From: Larix kaempferi
Taxonomy: Eukaryota > Streptophyta > Pinopsida > Pinales > Pinaceae
Direction of reading: 5' to 3'
Length of the DNA stretch: 64,000 nt
Assembly (NCBI GenBank): GCA_027924585.1
Contig: BSBM01000068.1
Location: 8,352,501 to 8,416,500, forward strand
Both the position numbers and the translations under genes were made by a program. Each line of letters starts with the position of its first letter. Positions within the stretch are counted from its first letter, which is position 1. The notes beneath the pieces were generated by a model that was not told the origin of the DNA, searched no databases, and saw nothing but the letters and a program-made list of their open reading frames with translations. Positions 1-13,129 of the stretch are shown piece by piece.

Positions 1-1133
1 ATATATATGTCTAAATCTTATCACAAATAAAAGATCAATTATTCTAATCACGTTTATTCCATCTAAAATTCAGAGATCATTCGAATTCGTCTATTAAACA
101 ATCCTTCTGTACTAGAGTACGTAACATTATTGTGAGTGGAAAAATGCAGAAAGAATTCCTATTCAATCTTTTCCACATTCATTCAGAATAGGTATCATTT
201 CAATATTTCTATTCCAGCAGATAAATCAAAAGACAATTTTCCGAGATAGATAGCAGTCTAGAATTAAACCATTCAGGACAGCTAACTGATATCTAAGGTA
301 TAATAGAAACTTATAACAACATTTACACACAGTCATTCAGGAAATAGATCAATAGTAAGTAAATAAGATAACACAATTAGAACCTGTTAACTGTAGAGGG
401 GGAAAAACACCCAAAGGAGCCCATTCTACACAACCTTTTCCTGAAGACAATCAATGTTAATTTCCTTAGAACCCTCGAGCTTGTTCACTGAACCACTAGG
501 ATGAATATTTTGTGTGGAGGCAAGTACCTAAACTTTCTGCAACTCAGCAGTAATGTTTTCAACACTCAAATAAAAGTTCTACATTCAGCAGTATTGAACT
601 CTGCACTAAGCAGTACTAGTCCAGAGATGCAGAATTAGTTCTATCAATCACTTCCTAGCCTTCCCGTCATCGAATCTCTTGTGCATTTCTCATTTCTCTC
701 TTTTCAGAATTGTAACCAGGAAATCTTAGTGAGCCTCCTGCTCAATTTGATGGGTGTTATATCATGCCTAGGTCTTTGGTCAGTTTCTTAATTATTGAGC
801 CACCTGCTCAGCTCCACTTTCTTGGGGAACATGACCATAAAAATAGGGAAATTGTCCCCTGCAACAGCTAGAAGTGAATGATGATGCTGCCAAGTTTCAA
901 ATTGATCTGCACCGGACTTCATTCCTCATAGTGGGTCAATGAACACTCTTTCAATAGTCTCCTTTGGATAGTTGTCTCCTCTTTTATTTATTAATAATAA
1001 AAATATTAGAGTAATTAATTACAGTCATCCTTAACCCAACTTGGTCAATAATTCATAAAAAATTTACAATAACTTATAACATAATGTTTTTCTCACAACA
1101 TAAAATGTTCATATTTTGGGTATGTGACAAACA
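1..1133 (-). repeat. 3' LTR (partial) of chromovirus copy A
   Basis: This stretch matches 8922-9680 and 42560-43487, so it is the part of the long LTR that adjoins the 3' end of pol. On the minus strand the LTR begins TGTTTGTCACATACCC at 1133, directly after a purine-rich tract. The rest lies outside the window. Compared with the LTR at 6018-9680 it keeps about 0.4 kb (roughly 600-1015) that the other copy has lost. No coding capacity is visible; the plus-strand ORFs here are chance. Confidence 0.85.
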
Positions 1134-1145
1134 CCCCCTCTTAAG
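1134..1145 (-). promoter_or_regulatory. polypurine tract of copy A
   Basis: The minus strand reads CTTAAGAGGGGG immediately before the LTR start. This is the expected position and composition for the plus-strand DNA primer of an LTR retrotransposon. Confidence 0.75.
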
Positions 1146-1179
1146 TTCAACATCGTCCTCAATGTTGCTTTACTCATCA

Positions 1180-2530
1180 TCTTCTGAGCCTTCCTGGAAC
1201 AAAGTTGGATATTCCACCTGCATATTACTTTCCAATTCTCAGGTTGCTTCATCTGGAATAAGGTGCTTCCATTGCACCTCTACCTTCCCAATGGTGCGAT
1301 TCTGAAGCAAAATTTCCCTCTTGTCGAGGATACAATCCGGTTCCACCAGGAAATCGCGTTCTAGTTCTACCTATACATCATTCCAATTCATCACATGGGT
1401 AGCATCATGCACGTACTTGTTCGAAATAGAAATATGGAAGACATCATGCACTTTAAGATTTGGTGGTAAGGCCAATTTATATGTCATTGGTCTAACCCTG
1501 GACAATATTTGAAAAGGTCCACAATACCTTGGTGCTAGCATAGCACAACTTCCTAATTTTAAGAAGCTCTTTTTGGGTTTTACCTTGATGAAAACATGCT
1601 CACCAACCTAAAACTCTTTCTGAGTTCTTTTGAGATCTGCATGACTTTTCTGTCTATCTTGCGCAATTTTCAGATTGCCTTGTACCTGTTTGATTGTTAG
1701 TTCCATTTATTTCAATAACTCAGGTCCTCACATCAACCTGTCAACTGGATTGCTCCATGAAAGAGGTGTGTTACACTTTCTACTGTAGAACATTTTAAAT
1801 GGACTGAGTTTTGCTGAAGCTTGATAATGGTTACTATAAGCAAATTCAACTAAGTGTTGATAATCATCCCATTTACTTGGCTGATCTCTAACATACATTC
1901 TTAACATATATTCAAGAATTTGATTTACTCTTTCAATCTTCCCATCCATTTGCGGATGAAATGATGTACTGAAATTAAAAGTAGTATCCAAACATTTCAA
2001 CAAAGACTTCCCTAAATTTCACATAAATTTAGAGTCTCTATCATAAATTATGACGGTAGGAATTCCATGTAAGTGAAAAAATTGTTTCATAAAAATTTCA
2101 GCAATGTTAGCAGCCTTGCCGGTGGTTTTAACGGGTATCAAATGGGTTGCGTTACTAAGCTTATCCACAACTACCATTATAGAATCATTATGATTATGAT
2201 TTTTAGGTAATCCAGTTATAAAATCAATGTTCATTATTTCCCACTTCCAATCTGGAATTGGAAATGGATCTAATAAACCAGTCGGGGGTTGATGCTCAAC
2301 TTTAACTTGATGACATTCAAAGCACCTAGCTATGTATTCAACCACTTCATTCTTCATATTCAACCAAAAGTAGTCTTTCCTTAACATTGTTATCATCGTT
2401 TGGTAACCAAGGTGTCCGGAATAAGGAATTTTATGTATTTCATTTAAAATCAACAACTTAACTTCAGGTACATTAGGTACATACCGTCTTTTTTTATATA
2501 ACATCAAACCTTTTTCTTCCAGACACTAAT
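1180..2530 (-). pseudogene. integrase plus chromodomain remnant, copy A
   Basis: Reading frames at 2507-2019 and 2003-1728 give the integrase. An N-terminal HHCC zinc site (IHKIPYSGHLG then CFECHQ) is followed by the DDE core: NIDFITGLP, YDRDSKF, and SFHPQMDGKIERVN holding the glutamate. The protein is split by a stop near 2010. Further left, at about 1190-1400, the minus strand still encodes scrambled pieces of the chromodomain that is clearer in copy B. In life it would insert element cDNA, with the chromodomain steering it to chromatin. Not functional. Confidence 0.85.
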
Positions 2531-2629
2531 CTGTTACTAAATTTTCTGATATATTTTCAACAACCTTTTGTTGTAATTTAATGTAATTTTCATCCAATTT
2601 TATTCCTTCTTCAAGCCGATTTTCTAAAT

Positions 2630-3870
2630 CTATTTTATAAGTGTTGATTGTTGCCATACAATTTCATTTTGCATTCTGCTCAAGGCATTAGAAACTTTAT
2701 TTTCTTTACCTTTAATGTGCTGAATCTTGAAATCATATTCGTTAAGGAAAGATAAACACCTAGCTTGCCTTGCATTCAGATTTGGTTGATCCAATAAATA
2801 TTTCAGGCCTTTATTATCTGTCATTAGTGAAAACGTCCTTCCGATTAGATGATGGTGCTACATCTTTAACACATGTATCACGGAAGCCAACTCTAAATCA
2901 TAGATAGCATAGTTCTTTTCGTGAATTTTTAGCTTTCTAGACTTATACGCTATTACATGACCTTCTTGTGTTAAGACTCTGGCAAGACCATCGTTGCATG
3001 CGTCAGTGCATACAATGAAGTCCTTGTTTGGATCTGCAATTTTGAGAATAGGTGTAGTAGTTAATAGTTCTTTTAATTTCTTAAGAATTTCACGCTTTTG
3101 ATCCCAAATAAATTTCTTCCCTTTTTTTCTTTAAGGAGGTTATGGGATTTGCAATTCTTGAGAATCCTTCAATAAATTTCCGATAGTAACTTGTAATTCC
3201 CATGAATGACCATACACCGTTTACATCCTTAGGGACATGCCATTCATTAATTGCTCTTATTTTATTAGGGTCTACTGTGATTCCATCCTTGGATATCACA
3301 TGCCCTAAATACTGTATTTTATCTTTGAAAAAATCACACTTGCTAAATTTAGTGTACAATTGATGTTCTTTTAATACTTGTAAAAATATCCGTAAATGTT
3401 CATCATGTTCTTCTTTAGTATTTAAATAAATTAAGAGTTAATCAATGAATACCACTATAGATTTATCCAAATAATTATGTAAAACATTATTCATTAGACA
3501 CATGAAAACTGTTGGAGCATTGGTTATCCCAAAAGGCATAACCACAACCTCATTGTGCCCGTAATGGGTCCTAAAAGCAGTTTTAAAGATATCTTCATCT
3601 TTAATCCTGACTTGATGATATCCATATATCAAGTTGATTTTAGAAAATATCATTGCTCTACATACTTGATCGAACAAATCATCTATGCGAGGCAAAGGAT
3701 ATCTATTTTTAATAGTCATTTTATTTAACTAACGGTAGTCTATGCATAAATGCAAGGTACCATCTTTATTTTTAACAAAGATGACATGTGATTCCTAAGG
3801 AGACACGCTTGGTCTTATGTAATTTTTTTCAATCAACTCTTTTAACTGTGATTTTAATTCGTTAAGCTTT
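2630..3870 (-). pseudogene. reverse transcriptase and RNase H remnant, copy A
   Basis: The RT fingers and palm are read from about 3860 to 3090 ([48 protein letters not shown]). In the catalytic box, VVFID is followed directly by a stop codon where the second aspartate of the usual IDD should be. RNase H follows (TDNKGLKYLLDQPNLNARQ). Several frameshifts separate the blocks, so the polymerase is dead. Confidence 0.88.
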
Positions 3871-3947
3871 AGGATATCCATCTAGTAAGGAGATTTTGAG
3901 TTTGGTACCTCACCCGGTACCAGGTCAATGGTGACGTCCAATTCTCT

Positions 3948-4568
3948 TTACAGCGGTAATCCTGGAATTTCTTCCAGGAATACATCTAATAAGTCTCTTA
4001 GAATTGAGATGTCTTCAAGTTTTTGTTTATCTTCTTTAGTTTTGTGTTCATCGTTAATTACATTTACAGTGAACATTTTACATCCTTTACGAACAACCGT
4101 CTTAACTTGCAAAGCAAAAATCTGTCTAACTGAAGTTTTTTTGGGAGTTCCTTTTACTGTTACAGTTTCACATTTATCATTTAAGCAAGTAAAGGTCTTT
4201 TCAAAACAATTTAACATTAACCTATTCTTTTCCAGCCAATCCATTCCAACTAGAACATCGTAAGAACCTAATGGTAATACAGTCAGCTTAACATGAGTCC
4301 TAAACTGATTCATCAATAATTCACAATCCTTTACATAATTAGTTACTTTACTCTTAGTTCTGGTAGCTAATTGAACCAGCCATGACTTTTCAAACTTTTC
4401 TACTTTCACATTACTACCTTTTACTAAATGAGGTGACACATAACTTAGAATAGCTCCTAGATCAATTAAAATGGAAATGGTTTTATCTTTCAGCATACCT
4501 TCTACTTCAACCATTGAAGTTTGATGATCAACCTGTCTGTTTTCCAAGGCTGCATTGATCCTATGCAT
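3948..4568 (-). pseudogene. retropepsin-like protease remnant, copy A
   Basis: A 206-codon open frame carries a retroviral-type aspartic protease. The active-site segment reads ILIDLGAILSYVSP, where copies B and C have DPGAS. GSYDVLVGMDWLEKN is the second conserved block. The frame then runs towards the RT linker (EEIPGLPL). Role: polyprotein cleavage. The altered active-site motif argues against activity in this copy. Confidence 0.8.
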
Positions 4569-4574
4569 TTCCCT

Positions 4575-5875
4575 TTATAAGTCACCAACAGTAGCCTCCT
4601 TATGCACTATATGTATGTTGTTGACGGTTCTCTTGATGAGTGGATAGTTTGATGCATAGCGAGGCCCCTGACAGTCCCAACATTTAAAAGGTTCTTTCCA
4701 TTCATTGTTTTTAACATAATTTTTAGGTGGATCTCTGTTCCTTGCAACTGTAAAATTTGGCTGTACATTGCCTCTTGGATTATTTCCTTGAAATTTTTTG
4801 TTAGAAGAATTATGAGAATTATTGTTTCCAAAATTTCGATTAAATGTAAAATGCATCTTCCTTTGTTACAAATTATTAGGCCTCTTTGCCTCCCTGCTTG
4901 GTATACTTTCCCTATTTCTGTTCATTTCATAACATATATTTTCTTTTCTCATGGCCTCTTCAAGGATCTTAGCGTCATCATACTCAATCTATCCTTTATA
5001 TGAGAGGGTAAACAACTCACAAATATCTGTACCTTGGGTTTTTCATCAGTAATGTAAGGGACATATCTCAATAAAATTAAAAACTTGTTGCTTAATTCCT
5101 TCATATTCATGGAATCTAATTTTAAATCGTAGAATTCTTTAGCTCGTTCTTCAAAATACTATTCTGACATAAATTTCTTTTGAAAATAGTTTTTAAAAAT
5201 GCTCCAATTTACATGTTTCTCTTTTAGGCCTTTTACTTGCTTTAGATCTTGCCACCAGATGTCGGCTTTCCTAGTCAAATTATAAATTACCATTTTTGTT
5301 TTTAACTGACTTGAATAGTTATAAATTTGGAAAGATTTATTCATATTGGACAACCATGCTTCAGCTTCCTCTCCTTTTTCTATTTCTCCATTAAAAGTTG
5401 GTGGTTTTATCCTCTTAAACTTCTCTGAAATATCTATGTGTGGTTTGTACTTCTTCTTTTTAGTATAGCAATGACTTTCACTACTGTCATTGGAATACTT
5501 GTGCTTCTTCCTATGCGATTTAACATTAATTTCAGAAGAAGAGCTAGTTTCATAATTAGTAAGTTTTAACCTTTTACCTTTATGTTGGTAGGACATGATT
5601 CCATATTCAAAATTATTTTATATTCTTTTATCCTTATCGTTATTATGGAATTTATCCAACAGGATTTGATTCAACTCCTCTTGAGCTTTTAGAATTTGTT
5701 CATTTTCCTCAATAGTTTTTATTTATGTTTTTAAATCTGTAAATCTTCTCAGTAATTCAGATGAATTATCGTTTAATTCAACAAATATATTTTCTGCATT
5801 AATATGTTCCTACTCATTATTATTTTGATCATTAGGATGGGACCTATCCTCAGCTAACTCTTCTGGTCCTTCCAT
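4575..5875 (-). pseudogene. gag remnant, copy A
   Basis: Gag starts at the ATG at 5875, about 130 bases inside the PBS. The N-terminus is Asn/Glu-rich. A Lys-rich stretch follows (KGKRLKLTNYETSSSSEI), then the capsid-like domain (IKPPTFNGEIEKGEEAEAW and WWQDLKQVKGLKEKHVNW). A zinc knuckle decayed to CWDCQGPRYASNYP comes last; copy C keeps H and the last C at the mutated positions. Frameshifts and stops break the frame near 5150 and 5600. Confidence 0.85.
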
Positions 5876-6004
5876 ACATGCAAACTAAATATAAAATGTG
5901 TTGAACATAAAACAAAATTAAAAAACAATTAGTAGTTGTATTTTCTGTTTTAAATTTTAATTGCGCGAGTTGAGCCACTTTCAGGCCTAGATTTTGAACA
6001 TGTA

Positions 6005-6015
6005 CTCTGATACCA
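6005..6015 (-). promoter_or_regulatory. primer binding site of copy A (tRNA-iMet type)
   Basis: The minus strand reads TGGTATCAGAG two bases after the LTR end (GATGTTACA). This matches the 3' end of plant initiator tRNA-Met, the usual primer of plant chromoviruses. Confidence 0.85.
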
Positions 6016-6017
6016 CA

Positions 6018-9000
6018 TGTAACATCCCCAAATTTCACCAAAAATTAAAAATTTTCTATGCAGTAATTAATGCTAGTGTTTGTTATGCGGAAGGTATGAA
6101 AATGATAACTTATTCTTTTCAATAACAGTTCAGTTATGTTTATGACGCCACATGCTTAGTCACCAACAATTGTCAGTTGTTTAAAAGTATCGAAATGTTG
6201 TAATACTATAATCTTTTGTTATGTTGTAACTACTCCTAGTCCTATGCATCTATCTTCATTGTTTGAAAGTTCGCTTAATCAAAACATTTATCATTTTAAA
6301 TGTCATAATCAGAATGATGTGATTCTATAGCTGTATTCATGAATATGATTTATAATTCTTTTCTTTCTTTGTTAGAAGGGCTCCTAAGGGTGCCACATGG
6401 CTTACTTAGCTATTATCTATCTAACGCATTTACTATTTGTTTACAGCACTGCAGGTAAGAATATATTGTTCAAAGTTTAAAGAGTTGACAAATGAAGATA
6501 AACGGGGCGTACATAATTCTGTCCTAATGATCCTTATGTTAAAATTTATGTCCAGGGCATGCTTAGGAATTTTAGACTTAACGCTTAGGGTGAAACATAA
6601 CCTATCCATGACATTACTTGTAATAATGTTACATTATAATTATGGTCCGTAGAAGACTATTACTAAGGGTTTTTAAGACATTAATATTTATTTTTAAATT
6701 AGAGTAGGCACATGTTATAAATTTAATTGTGAAAGTTTGATAAACCATATCTTATGTTATAAATGGTAACACATTTATTCATCCCATGTCAATATCCTCT
6801 ATAATTATATTGTGATGGTTCAAATACTTACCATATCGATTTTTGAAACTATAATCTAAAACCTTTAAATATTGAATTCATGTATGAAAGATTGGTAACC
6901 AAAACCAGTTCTCGACTATAGGCAAAGGCACCAGATTTAAACCATGGTGCAATGCACTGTTGGCAGATGTACTGAAATTAAAGTGTTCCTTAGTGGGATG
7001 CACAATGGAATTCTTGGTGGTGTTTGATCACGTGATGGCATTGAGTTTTTTATAAAAACCCTAGATACACATTGATAAACCACTTGTTAGCGTTAACTGA
7101 AATCATTTGCAAGGTTTTTTGTAGGAGCCGACAGGCTCTCGGTTTTATCAGGGTTTTGAAATGATTTAACCCTTCGAGGGTTTCGATGGTGAATCTCCAA
7201 ACCTGCATTCCAACAATTTTATAGCTATATGTATAACCTCTAATTTCGATGGTGAATCTCGTGGCGTTGCTCCAGGCATGATACTATGAACCGAAGGTAA
7301 GCCAACTTTCAAGTTTGAGTTTGACACGGTTCAAAGAGTTATACATTGTTTTATATTTGCACTAAATTTTAAATTCTTTAACTATTTGTTTACGTTGATT
7401 TGTTATGAAAGGTTAGCCTCTCGTCAACATTGAAGTTGTGATGAGTGAGGTGATTGCTTCTAAGGGAAATGTTAGACTTACGGCCCTAGTAATCCTTGGT
7501 GATTCTCTTGGACACCCTATTTGTGACTCTTGATAAGATTGGTGATATTAGGGCATTGATGTCGGTCTTCGTAACTTCGCCGATTTACGATTTCAACTTG
7601 TATTTGGTTTTACTATTTTGTTTGGATGTTTCGTAAGCCATTTGGAAACTTTGTAAAAGAAAACGTAGGGTATTATACCATCGAGCTATGGCTCTTGCAA
7701 TTCCTGTTGGATGTATACTCTGGAAATGAAAATCGAGTTTCTGTTTATTTAATTTTTTCTTTGTCTATGTATAAACTTGATGCGTTTGGGACTGGACCTT
7801 GCAACAGTTATGTGTGCCAAAGGATTTTGGGTTCTCGGGCATAATGCCGGCCCACACCATGACCATGTGTTCTCGGTTTAAATACTGTTTTTTATTTTTA
7901 TTTTGACTTGATATATAAAAAGGGTTATGTCCAAAGCTTGGATCGTGAGGAGTTAAAGACGGATTTATGTTTGGGAGTTGTAATCGGGCATTACCCTAGC
8001 TCCACAGTAACTTTGCGTTTTTAGGCTTTGACTGTGTTATTAATGTTTACTATTTAAAATGGTTTGGAGAAGGATTAATGGTTAACTGGTTACTGAACTG
8101 GGCTCGGAAATGAAATTATTATGTTTAAAATTTTAAATGTATAGAATGATTGCGTATAAAAGAATGATTGCAAGATTTTAGGTGAACTGGGAAGGACCCC
8201 AGTGGGTTTCAATCTTGAGACTACTGTTATCCAAAAGATTATCTTTGATTAGAATTAGTGTTATCGATTTCTTCATATAACAATACTCTTAGGTTGATAG
8301 TTTGTATTTAGTAATTTATTTTCTATATAAATATGGATATACAAAGATGTTTACAGTCTGCTAAAAGAATTCGACTCTAGTCTTATACTGTTCATGCATT
8401 AGGTTTATAATAATGAATTTAACAGAATTTGGATACTAAGTATCTTATAAATTTCCAGGATGTATCTAGATCTTTTTGTTTGATTGTTAATGAGATTTAT
8501 TATAATTACCCTATTCATGAATTATATTGAAAGGTCTTAAAATTGATATTCTGTATATTAATGTGATGCTCGGCTTAGTCTCGAGCTTATATGTTCAAAC
8601 TCGAAGTTCTGAGAACAACCCTAAATTGTAATTATTATTATGCATTTGTTTTTAGAGTAGTAAAGTTGAAAGATGTGTTTTAAGGGCATAAGTACAGTGT
8701 TATGTTGTTGTTGATTTTTACCAGTAGAAAAATAGCAATAATGTTTGTACATTGTTTATAACTATTATCTATTTTCAATAATGTGAGTTAGATGGAATTT
8801 CTAACTGTGTTTTTTCTTTTCAACTTGGTATTTTACTATGCTAAAATCATTATGTACTGTAGAAGATATAGTCTATATTTCTAAATAATCTGAGTATTAT
8901 TTCCATGGTTTAATATCTATGTCTAAATCTTATCTCAAATAAAAGAGACATTATTCTAATCAGGTTTATTCAATCTAAAATTGAGACATCATTCAAACTC

Positions 9001-9680
9001 ATCTATTAAACAATCTTTCTGTGCTAGAGTATGTCACATTATTGTGAGTGAAAAAATGCAGAAATAATTCCTATTCAATCTTTTCAACATTCATTCAGAA
9101 TAACTATAATTTCAATATTTCTATTCTAGCAGATAAATAAAAAGACAATTTTCTGAGATAGATAGCAGTCCCGAATTAAACCATTCAGGACAGTTAACTG
9201 ATGTCTAAGGTATAATGGAAACTTATAACAAAATGTGTACACAGTCATTCAAGAAATAGATCAACAGTAAGTTAATAAGATAACACAACTAGACCTGTTA
9301 AATGTAGAGGGGGACAAACACCCAAAGGATCCCATTCCACCCAACCTTTTCCTAAAGAAAACCAATGTTACTTTCCTTAGGACCCTCAAGCTTGTTCACT
9401 TAACCACCAGGACGAATATGCTTTGTTGAGGCAAGTACCTAAACTTTCTGCAACTCAACAGCAATGTTTTCAACACTCAAATAAAACTTTTGCATTCAAC
9501 AGTATTGAACTTTGCACTAACTAGTATTAAACTTTGCATTAATCAGTATTGAACTTTGTAATTAATTATAGTCATCCTTGACCCCACTTGGTCAATAATT
9601 CATAAAAACTTCACAATAACTTATAACATAATTTTTTTCTCACAACATAAAATGTTCAGATTTTGGGTATGTGACAAACA
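6018..9680 (-). repeat. shared long LTR between chromovirus copies A and B
   Basis: On the plus strand the LTR runs from TGTAACATCCCC (6018) to TATGTGACAAACA (9680), about 3.66 kb. It serves as the 5' LTR of copy A and the 3' LTR of copy B, with the PBS of A on its left and the PPT of B on its right. Relative to the copies at 1-1133 and 42560-43487 it lacks about 0.4 kb near 9500-9550. No convincing ORF is present; the small frames at 6437-6652 and 7626-7844 are not supported by any domain. Confidence 0.85.
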
Positions 9681-9724
9681 CCACCTCTTACATTCAACAT
9701 CGTGCTTGATGTTTATTTACTCAT

Positions 9725-10990
9725 CATCTTTTGAGCCTTCTTGGAATAGAATTGGATATGCCACCCGCATATTGCTTTCCAATTCCTAGGTTTCTTCATC
9801 TAGACTATGGTGCTTCGATTGCACCTTTACCTGTCCAATGGTGCGATTCCAAAGCAAAATTTCCCTCTTGTCGGGGATCCAATCCAGTTCCACTAGAAAA
9901 TCTCCTTCTGGTTCTACCTGTACATCATTCCAATTAATCACATGAGTAGAATTATGCATTACTTTTTCAAAATAGAAATATGGAAGACATCACATACTTT
10001 AAGATTTGGTGGTAAGTCCAATTTATATGGCACTGGTCAGACCCTAGACAGTATTTCAAAAGGTCCACAATACCTTGGTGATAACTTAGCACAGCTTCCT
10101 AGTTTTAAGGAGCTCTTTTTGGGTTCTACCTTGATGAAAACATGCTCACCAACCTGAAACTCTTTCTGAGTTCTTTTGAGATATGTATGACTTTTCTGTC
10201 TATCTTGTGCAATTTTCAGATTGCCTTGTACCTGTTTCATTGTTAGTTCCATTTATTTCAATAACTTAGGTCCTAACATCAACCCGTCAACTTGATTGCT
10301 CCATGAAATAGGTGTGTCACACTTTCTACCATATAAAATTTCAAATGGATTGAGTTTTGCTGAAGCTTGATAATTATTATTATAAGCAAATTCAACTAAG
10401 TGCAGATAATCCTCCCATTTACCTGGCTGATCTCTAACATACATTCTTAACATATCTTCAAGAATCTTATTTACTCTTTCTGTCTACCTACCATTTGCGG
10501 ATGAAATGATGTACTAAAATTTAAAATAGTTTCAAAACCTTTAAACAAAGACTTCCATAAATTTCCCATAAATTTAGAGTCTCTATCAGAAATTATGACT
10601 TTAGAAATTCCATGCAAGCGAAAAATTTGTTTCATAAAAATTTCAGCAATGTTAGCAGCCTTGTAGGTGGTTTTAACAGGTATGAAATTGGTTGCTTTAC
10701 TAATCTTATCCACAACTACCATTATAGAATCATTCTGCTTTTGATTTTTAGGTAAACCAGTTATAAAATCAATGTTGATTATTTCCCACTTCCAATCTGG
10801 AATTAGCAATGGCTATAATAACCTAGTTGGGTGTTGATGCTCAACTTTAACTTGCTGACATTCAAAGCACTTAGCTATGTATTCAGCCACTTCATTCTTC
10901 ATATTCGGCTAAAGTAGTCTTTCCTCAACATTGTTATCATATTTTGGTAACCAAGGTGTGCAGAATAAGGAATTTTACATGTATTTCATT
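9725..10990 (-). pseudogene. integrase plus chromodomain remnant, copy B
   Basis: The integrase core is read at 10809-10471 (NIDFITGLPKN, IISDRDSKFMG, TSFHPQM) and 10453-10253. The basic C-terminal GPF segment (KLSPRYCGPFEILSRV) lies at 10252-10037. At about 9950-9730 the minus strand encodes a chromodomain: WIPDKREILLWNRTIGQVKV, then HHSLDEET, then a TAG where the invariant Trp codon TGG is expected, then ELESNMRVAYPILFQE. This tail identifies the family as a chromovirus. Confidence 0.88.
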
Positions 10991-11149
10991 CAAAATAAGC
11001 AACTTAACTTCTGGTACATTAGGTACATACAGTATATTTTTATACAACATTAACCCTTCTTCATTCAAACTGTAATCTTTTACTAAATTTTTTGATATAT
11101 TTTTAGCAACCTTTTGCTATAATTTAATGTAATTTTTATCCAATTTTAT

Positions 11150-12400
11150 TCCTTCTTCAAGCTGATTTTCTAAATTTGTTTTATAAGTGCTAATTGTTGC
11201 CATAAAATTTAATTTTGCATTCCTACTCAAGGCATCAACAACTTTGTTTTCTTTAGCTTTAATGTGTTGAGTATCGAAATCATATGAACGCTAAGGAAAG
11301 CTAACCATCTAGATTGCCTTGTGTTCAGATTTGGTTGATCAAATAAATATTTCAGAGCTTTATTATCTATTATTAATGAAAAATTCCTTCTGATTAGATG
11401 ATGGCACCACATCTTTAATGCATGTATCATGGAAACCAACTCTAAATCACAGGTAGCGTAGTTCTTTTCGTTAATTTTTAGCTTTCTAGACTCATACGCT
11501 ATTACATGACCTTCCTGTGTTAAGGCTCCGCCAAGACCATCATTGCATGCGTCAGTGCATACAACGAAGTCCTTGTTTGGATCTGCAATTTTGAGAATAG
11601 GTGTCGTAGTTTATAGTTCTTTTAATTTCTTAAAACTTTCTTCACACTTTTGATCCCAAACAAATTTCTTCCCCTTTTTCTGTAAGGAGGTTATGGGATT
11701 TGTGATTCTTGAGAATCCTTCAATAAACTTCCAATAGTAACTTGTAATGCCCATGAATGACCGTACACAGGTTACATCCTTAGTGACAGGCCATTCATTA
11801 ATTGCTCTTATTTGATCAGGGTCTACTGCGATTCCATTGTTGGATATGACATGCCCTAAATATTGTATTTTATCTTTGAAAAAATCACACTTGCTGAATT
11901 TAGCGTACAGTTGTTGTTCTCTTAATACTTGTAAAATTATCCATAAGTGTTCATTATGTTATTCTTTAGTTTTTGAATAAATTAAGATGTCATCAATGAA
12001 TACCACTACAAATTTATCCAAGTAATTATGTAAAACATTATTCATTAGACACATGAAAATTGCTGGAGCATTGGTTAGCCCAAAAGGCATAACCACAAAC
12101 TCATAGTGCCCGTAATGGGTCCTGAAAGTAGTTTTAAAGATATCTTCATCTTTAAACCTCACTTGATGATATCCAAACCTCAAGTCGATTTTAGAAAATA
12201 TCGTTGCTCCACGTACTTAATCGAACATATCATCTATGCGAGGTGAAGGATATCTATTTTTAATAGTCATTTTATTTAACTAATGGTAGTCTATGCATAA
12301 ATGCAATGTACCATATTTCTTTTTAACAAAGATGACAGGTGCTCCCCACGGAGACACGCTTGGTCTTATGTAATTTTTATCAATTAACTCTTTTAACTAT
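11150..12400 (-). pseudogene. reverse transcriptase and RNase H remnant, copy B
   Basis: The frame at 12183-11959 shows [32 protein letters not shown] and an intact catalytic box [12 protein letters not shown]. RNase H is seen around 11440-11227 (LIIDNKALKYLFDQPNLNTRQ). Frameshifts at about 11940 and 11290 and a stop near 12220 break the polyprotein. Confidence 0.87.
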
Positions 12401-12405
12401 TATTT

Positions 12406-13110
12406 TTATTCATTAAGCTCTCGGATATTCATCCGGTAAGGAGCTTTTGAGTTTGGTACCACACCCTGTACCAGCTCAATGGTGAAGTCCAATTCTCTTT
12501 TCAGAGGTAATCCTGGAATTTCTTTTGGGAATACATCTGAAAAGTCTCTTAGAATTGGGATGTTTTCAAGTTTTTGTTTATCTTCTTTAGTTGTGTGCTT
12601 GTCATTAATTACATTTAACGCAGACATCTTACATCCTTTATGTACAACCCTCTTAACTTGCAAAGCAAAAATATTCCTAACTGAAGTTTTTCTAGGAATT
12701 CCTTTTACTGTTATAGTTTCACATTTATCATTTAAGCAATTAAAGGTCTTTCCAAAACAATTTAACATTACCCTATGCTTTTCAAGCCAATCCATTCCAA
12801 TCAAAACATCGTAAGAACCTAATGGTAATACAGTCAACTTAACATGAGTCCTAAACTTATTCATCAATAATTCACAACCCTTTACATAATTAGTTACTTT
12901 CCTTTTAGTTATGGTAGCTAATTGAACCAGCGATGACTTTTCAAACTTTTCTGCTTTCAAATTATAACCCTTTACTAAATCAGGTGACACATAGCTTAGA
13001 CTAGCTCCTGGATCAATTAAAATAGAAATGGGTTTATATTTCAGCATACCTTCTACTTAAACCATTGAAGATTCATGATCAACCAGTCTGTTTTTCAGGG
13101 ATGCATTGAT
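12406..13110 (-). pseudogene. retropepsin-like protease remnant, copy B
   Basis: A 213-codon open stretch holds the protease with active-site segment ILIDPGASLSYVSPDLV and the block GSYDVLIGMDWLEKH. It continues into the RT linker ([21 protein letters not shown]). A stop near 13055 separates it from gag. Confidence 0.8.
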
Positions 13111-13129
13111 CCTAGGCATTTCCCTCGCT

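Larger units (their letters stand above)
1134..6017 (-). mobile_element. Chromovirus copy A, internal region (degenerate)
   Basis: Internal region of a Ty3/gypsy element read on the minus strand in the order PBS, gag, protease, reverse transcriptase, RNase H, integrase with chromodomain, PPT. All domains are present but broken by stops and frameshifts. It shares the LTR at 6018-9680 with copy B, so A and B are units of one head-to-tail array rather than independent insertions. The iMet-type PBS and the chromodomain at the integrase C-terminus place the family among plant chromoviruses, perhaps Tekay/Del-like; the sub-lineage is inferred. Confidence 0.88.

Noticed and set aside
5850-6041. Short ORF repeated near the PBS of each chromovirus copy (also 14403-14675, 25101-25292)
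   Set aside because: It spans LTR end, primer site and leader, differs in length between copies and holds no domain. The similarity only reflects the shared repeat.
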